Assembly (NCBI GenBank): GCA_902495545.1
Contig: CABUXM010000006.1
Coordinates: forward strand, 1 to 48,097
From: an uncultured Collinsella sp.
GTDB lineage: Bacteria > Actinomycetota > Coriobacteriia > Coriobacteriales > Coriobacteriaceae
DNA length: 48,097 nt
Reading direction: 5' to 3'
Shown here: positions 47,637-48,097 of the stretch, piece after piece
How the letters are laid out: each line of letters opens with the position of its first letter
Position numbering within the stretch: position 1 is the first letter of the stretch
Notes under the pieces: generated by a model
Database searches by the model: none
What the model was told of the DNA's origin: nothing
The model's input: only the letters and a program-made list of their open reading frames with translations
Translations under genes and position numbers: made by a program

Positions 47637-48097
47637 CTACTTTGCGCTGGTGAGGACGCCGGTGGTGTCGAACGCTGGGGTAAAGCTCTCGTCTACCGCG
47701 CCGCCCTCTTGCCAGAACATCGTCGTAAAGCCCAAGTCGTCGGCATGGTCGAGCACCTGCTCGTACTCCTCACGCGTCACGGCGCGTGCCAGGTCGCCGC
47801 CCTGCTCGCGCATGAGCGCATTGGGCGTGTACTGGTTCATGACCGAGATTGGCACATCGCCCACCGTCTGCCACACTAGGTCCAGTACGCGACACGAATC
47901 GTCCGCATGCCCCGGAAGCACCAGGTGGCGCACGATCATACCGCGCTTCATAAGCCCGTCCTCGTCCACCAACTCTCCCCCGCGGCGCTCGATTTCGCGC
48001 GCCATCTGGGCCAGGCCCGACACGGCCACACGCGGGTAATCCTTTATATGAGAGAGCGACTGCGCAAGCCCGGCATCGGCATATTTAAAGTCGGTAA
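47637..48097 (-). CDS. PflX-like radical SAM protein, C-terminal 152 residues (runs off the window)
   Basis: The frame continues past the window edge, so the radical SAM Cys motif is outside. The visible part has TDFKYADAGLAQSLSHIKDY, then VRHLVLPGHADDSCRVLDLV, VPISVMNQYTPNALM, TREEYEQVLDHADDLGF and FWQEGG. This order (DfKy.d..la...s....Y, iRHLVlPg, vslM.QY.P) belongs to the COG1313-type relatives of pyruvate formate-lyase activating enzyme (PflX). The substrate protein of this family is not established. It ends at 47637 and is followed by a hairpin. Confidence 0.85.
   Translation of the reverse strand, partial: TDFKYADAGLAQSLSHIKDYPRVAVSGLAQMAREIERRGGELVDEDGLMKRGMIVRHLVLPGHADDSCRVLDLVWQTVGDVPISVMNQYTPNALMREQGGDLARAVTREEYEQVLDHADDLGFTTMFWQEGGAVDESFTPAFDTTGVLTSAK

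Overview
The window looks like the chromosome of a Gram-positive gut actinobacterium of the Coriobacteriia, most likely Collinsella or a close relative. The case rests on GC-rich coding sequence with strong GGAGG-type ribosome sites, a sufCBDSU operon behind an Rrf2 regulator, a CarD regulator, a NifU-like/GGGtGRT gene pair, and an actinobacterial-style Rho with a very long charged N-terminal extension. The genus is inferred from gene content, not measured.

Layout. (1) 1-4.7 kb is a decayed accessory island: pieces of ISL3-, IS3- and IS256-type transposases, the C-terminal part of a PglX-like (BREX) methyltransferase cut by an IS256-type end, an unknown gene broken by two frame changes, a trypsin-like protease and the C-terminal stub of an ATPase. 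(2) 4.9-14.2 kb is a surface-glycan locus: five leftward family 2 glycosyltransferase genes, then a rightward membrane acyltransferase and a sixth glycosyltransferase. (3) 14.3-18.0 kb holds an AAA-ATPase-like/DUF1703-type protein and a sortase-type surface protein. (4) 18.2-24.1 kb is the SUF iron-sulfur assembly operon with its Rrf2 regulator, ended by a convergent Y1 (RAYT-like) transposase gene. (5) 25.4-29 kb holds an IscU/NifU-like protein with a GGGtGRT protein, then a NadB-like flavoprotein. (6) 29.0-29.6 kb is a leftward tRNA-His/Lys/Lys cluster with duplicated terminator modules. (7) 29.7-48.1 kb is housekeeping: aminotransferase, ROK kinase, VanZ-like protein, a membrane protein, Rho, ArgS, CarD, an HD protein, ProA, an alpha/beta hydrolase, ProB, nicotinate phosphoribosyltransferase, a small tail-anchored protein, tRNA-Ala and a PflX-like radical SAM protein running off the end.

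The most unusual signal is not a gene. Several gaps between genes carry short palindromic repeats sharing GTCCC/GGGAC cores: 18637-18708, 37006-37050, 37305-37340, 40312-40352, 41022-41062, 43898-43938, 45271-45303, and possibly 47591-47627. They are organised like REP sequences, and a RAYT-like Y1 transposase with an altered HUH motif (HVR) lies in the same window. I read this as a possible REP/RAYT system of a coriobacterium. The link is inference. Iron-sulfur biology is doubly represented, by the suf operon and by the separate IscU-like/GGGtGRT pair, whose role is not known to me.
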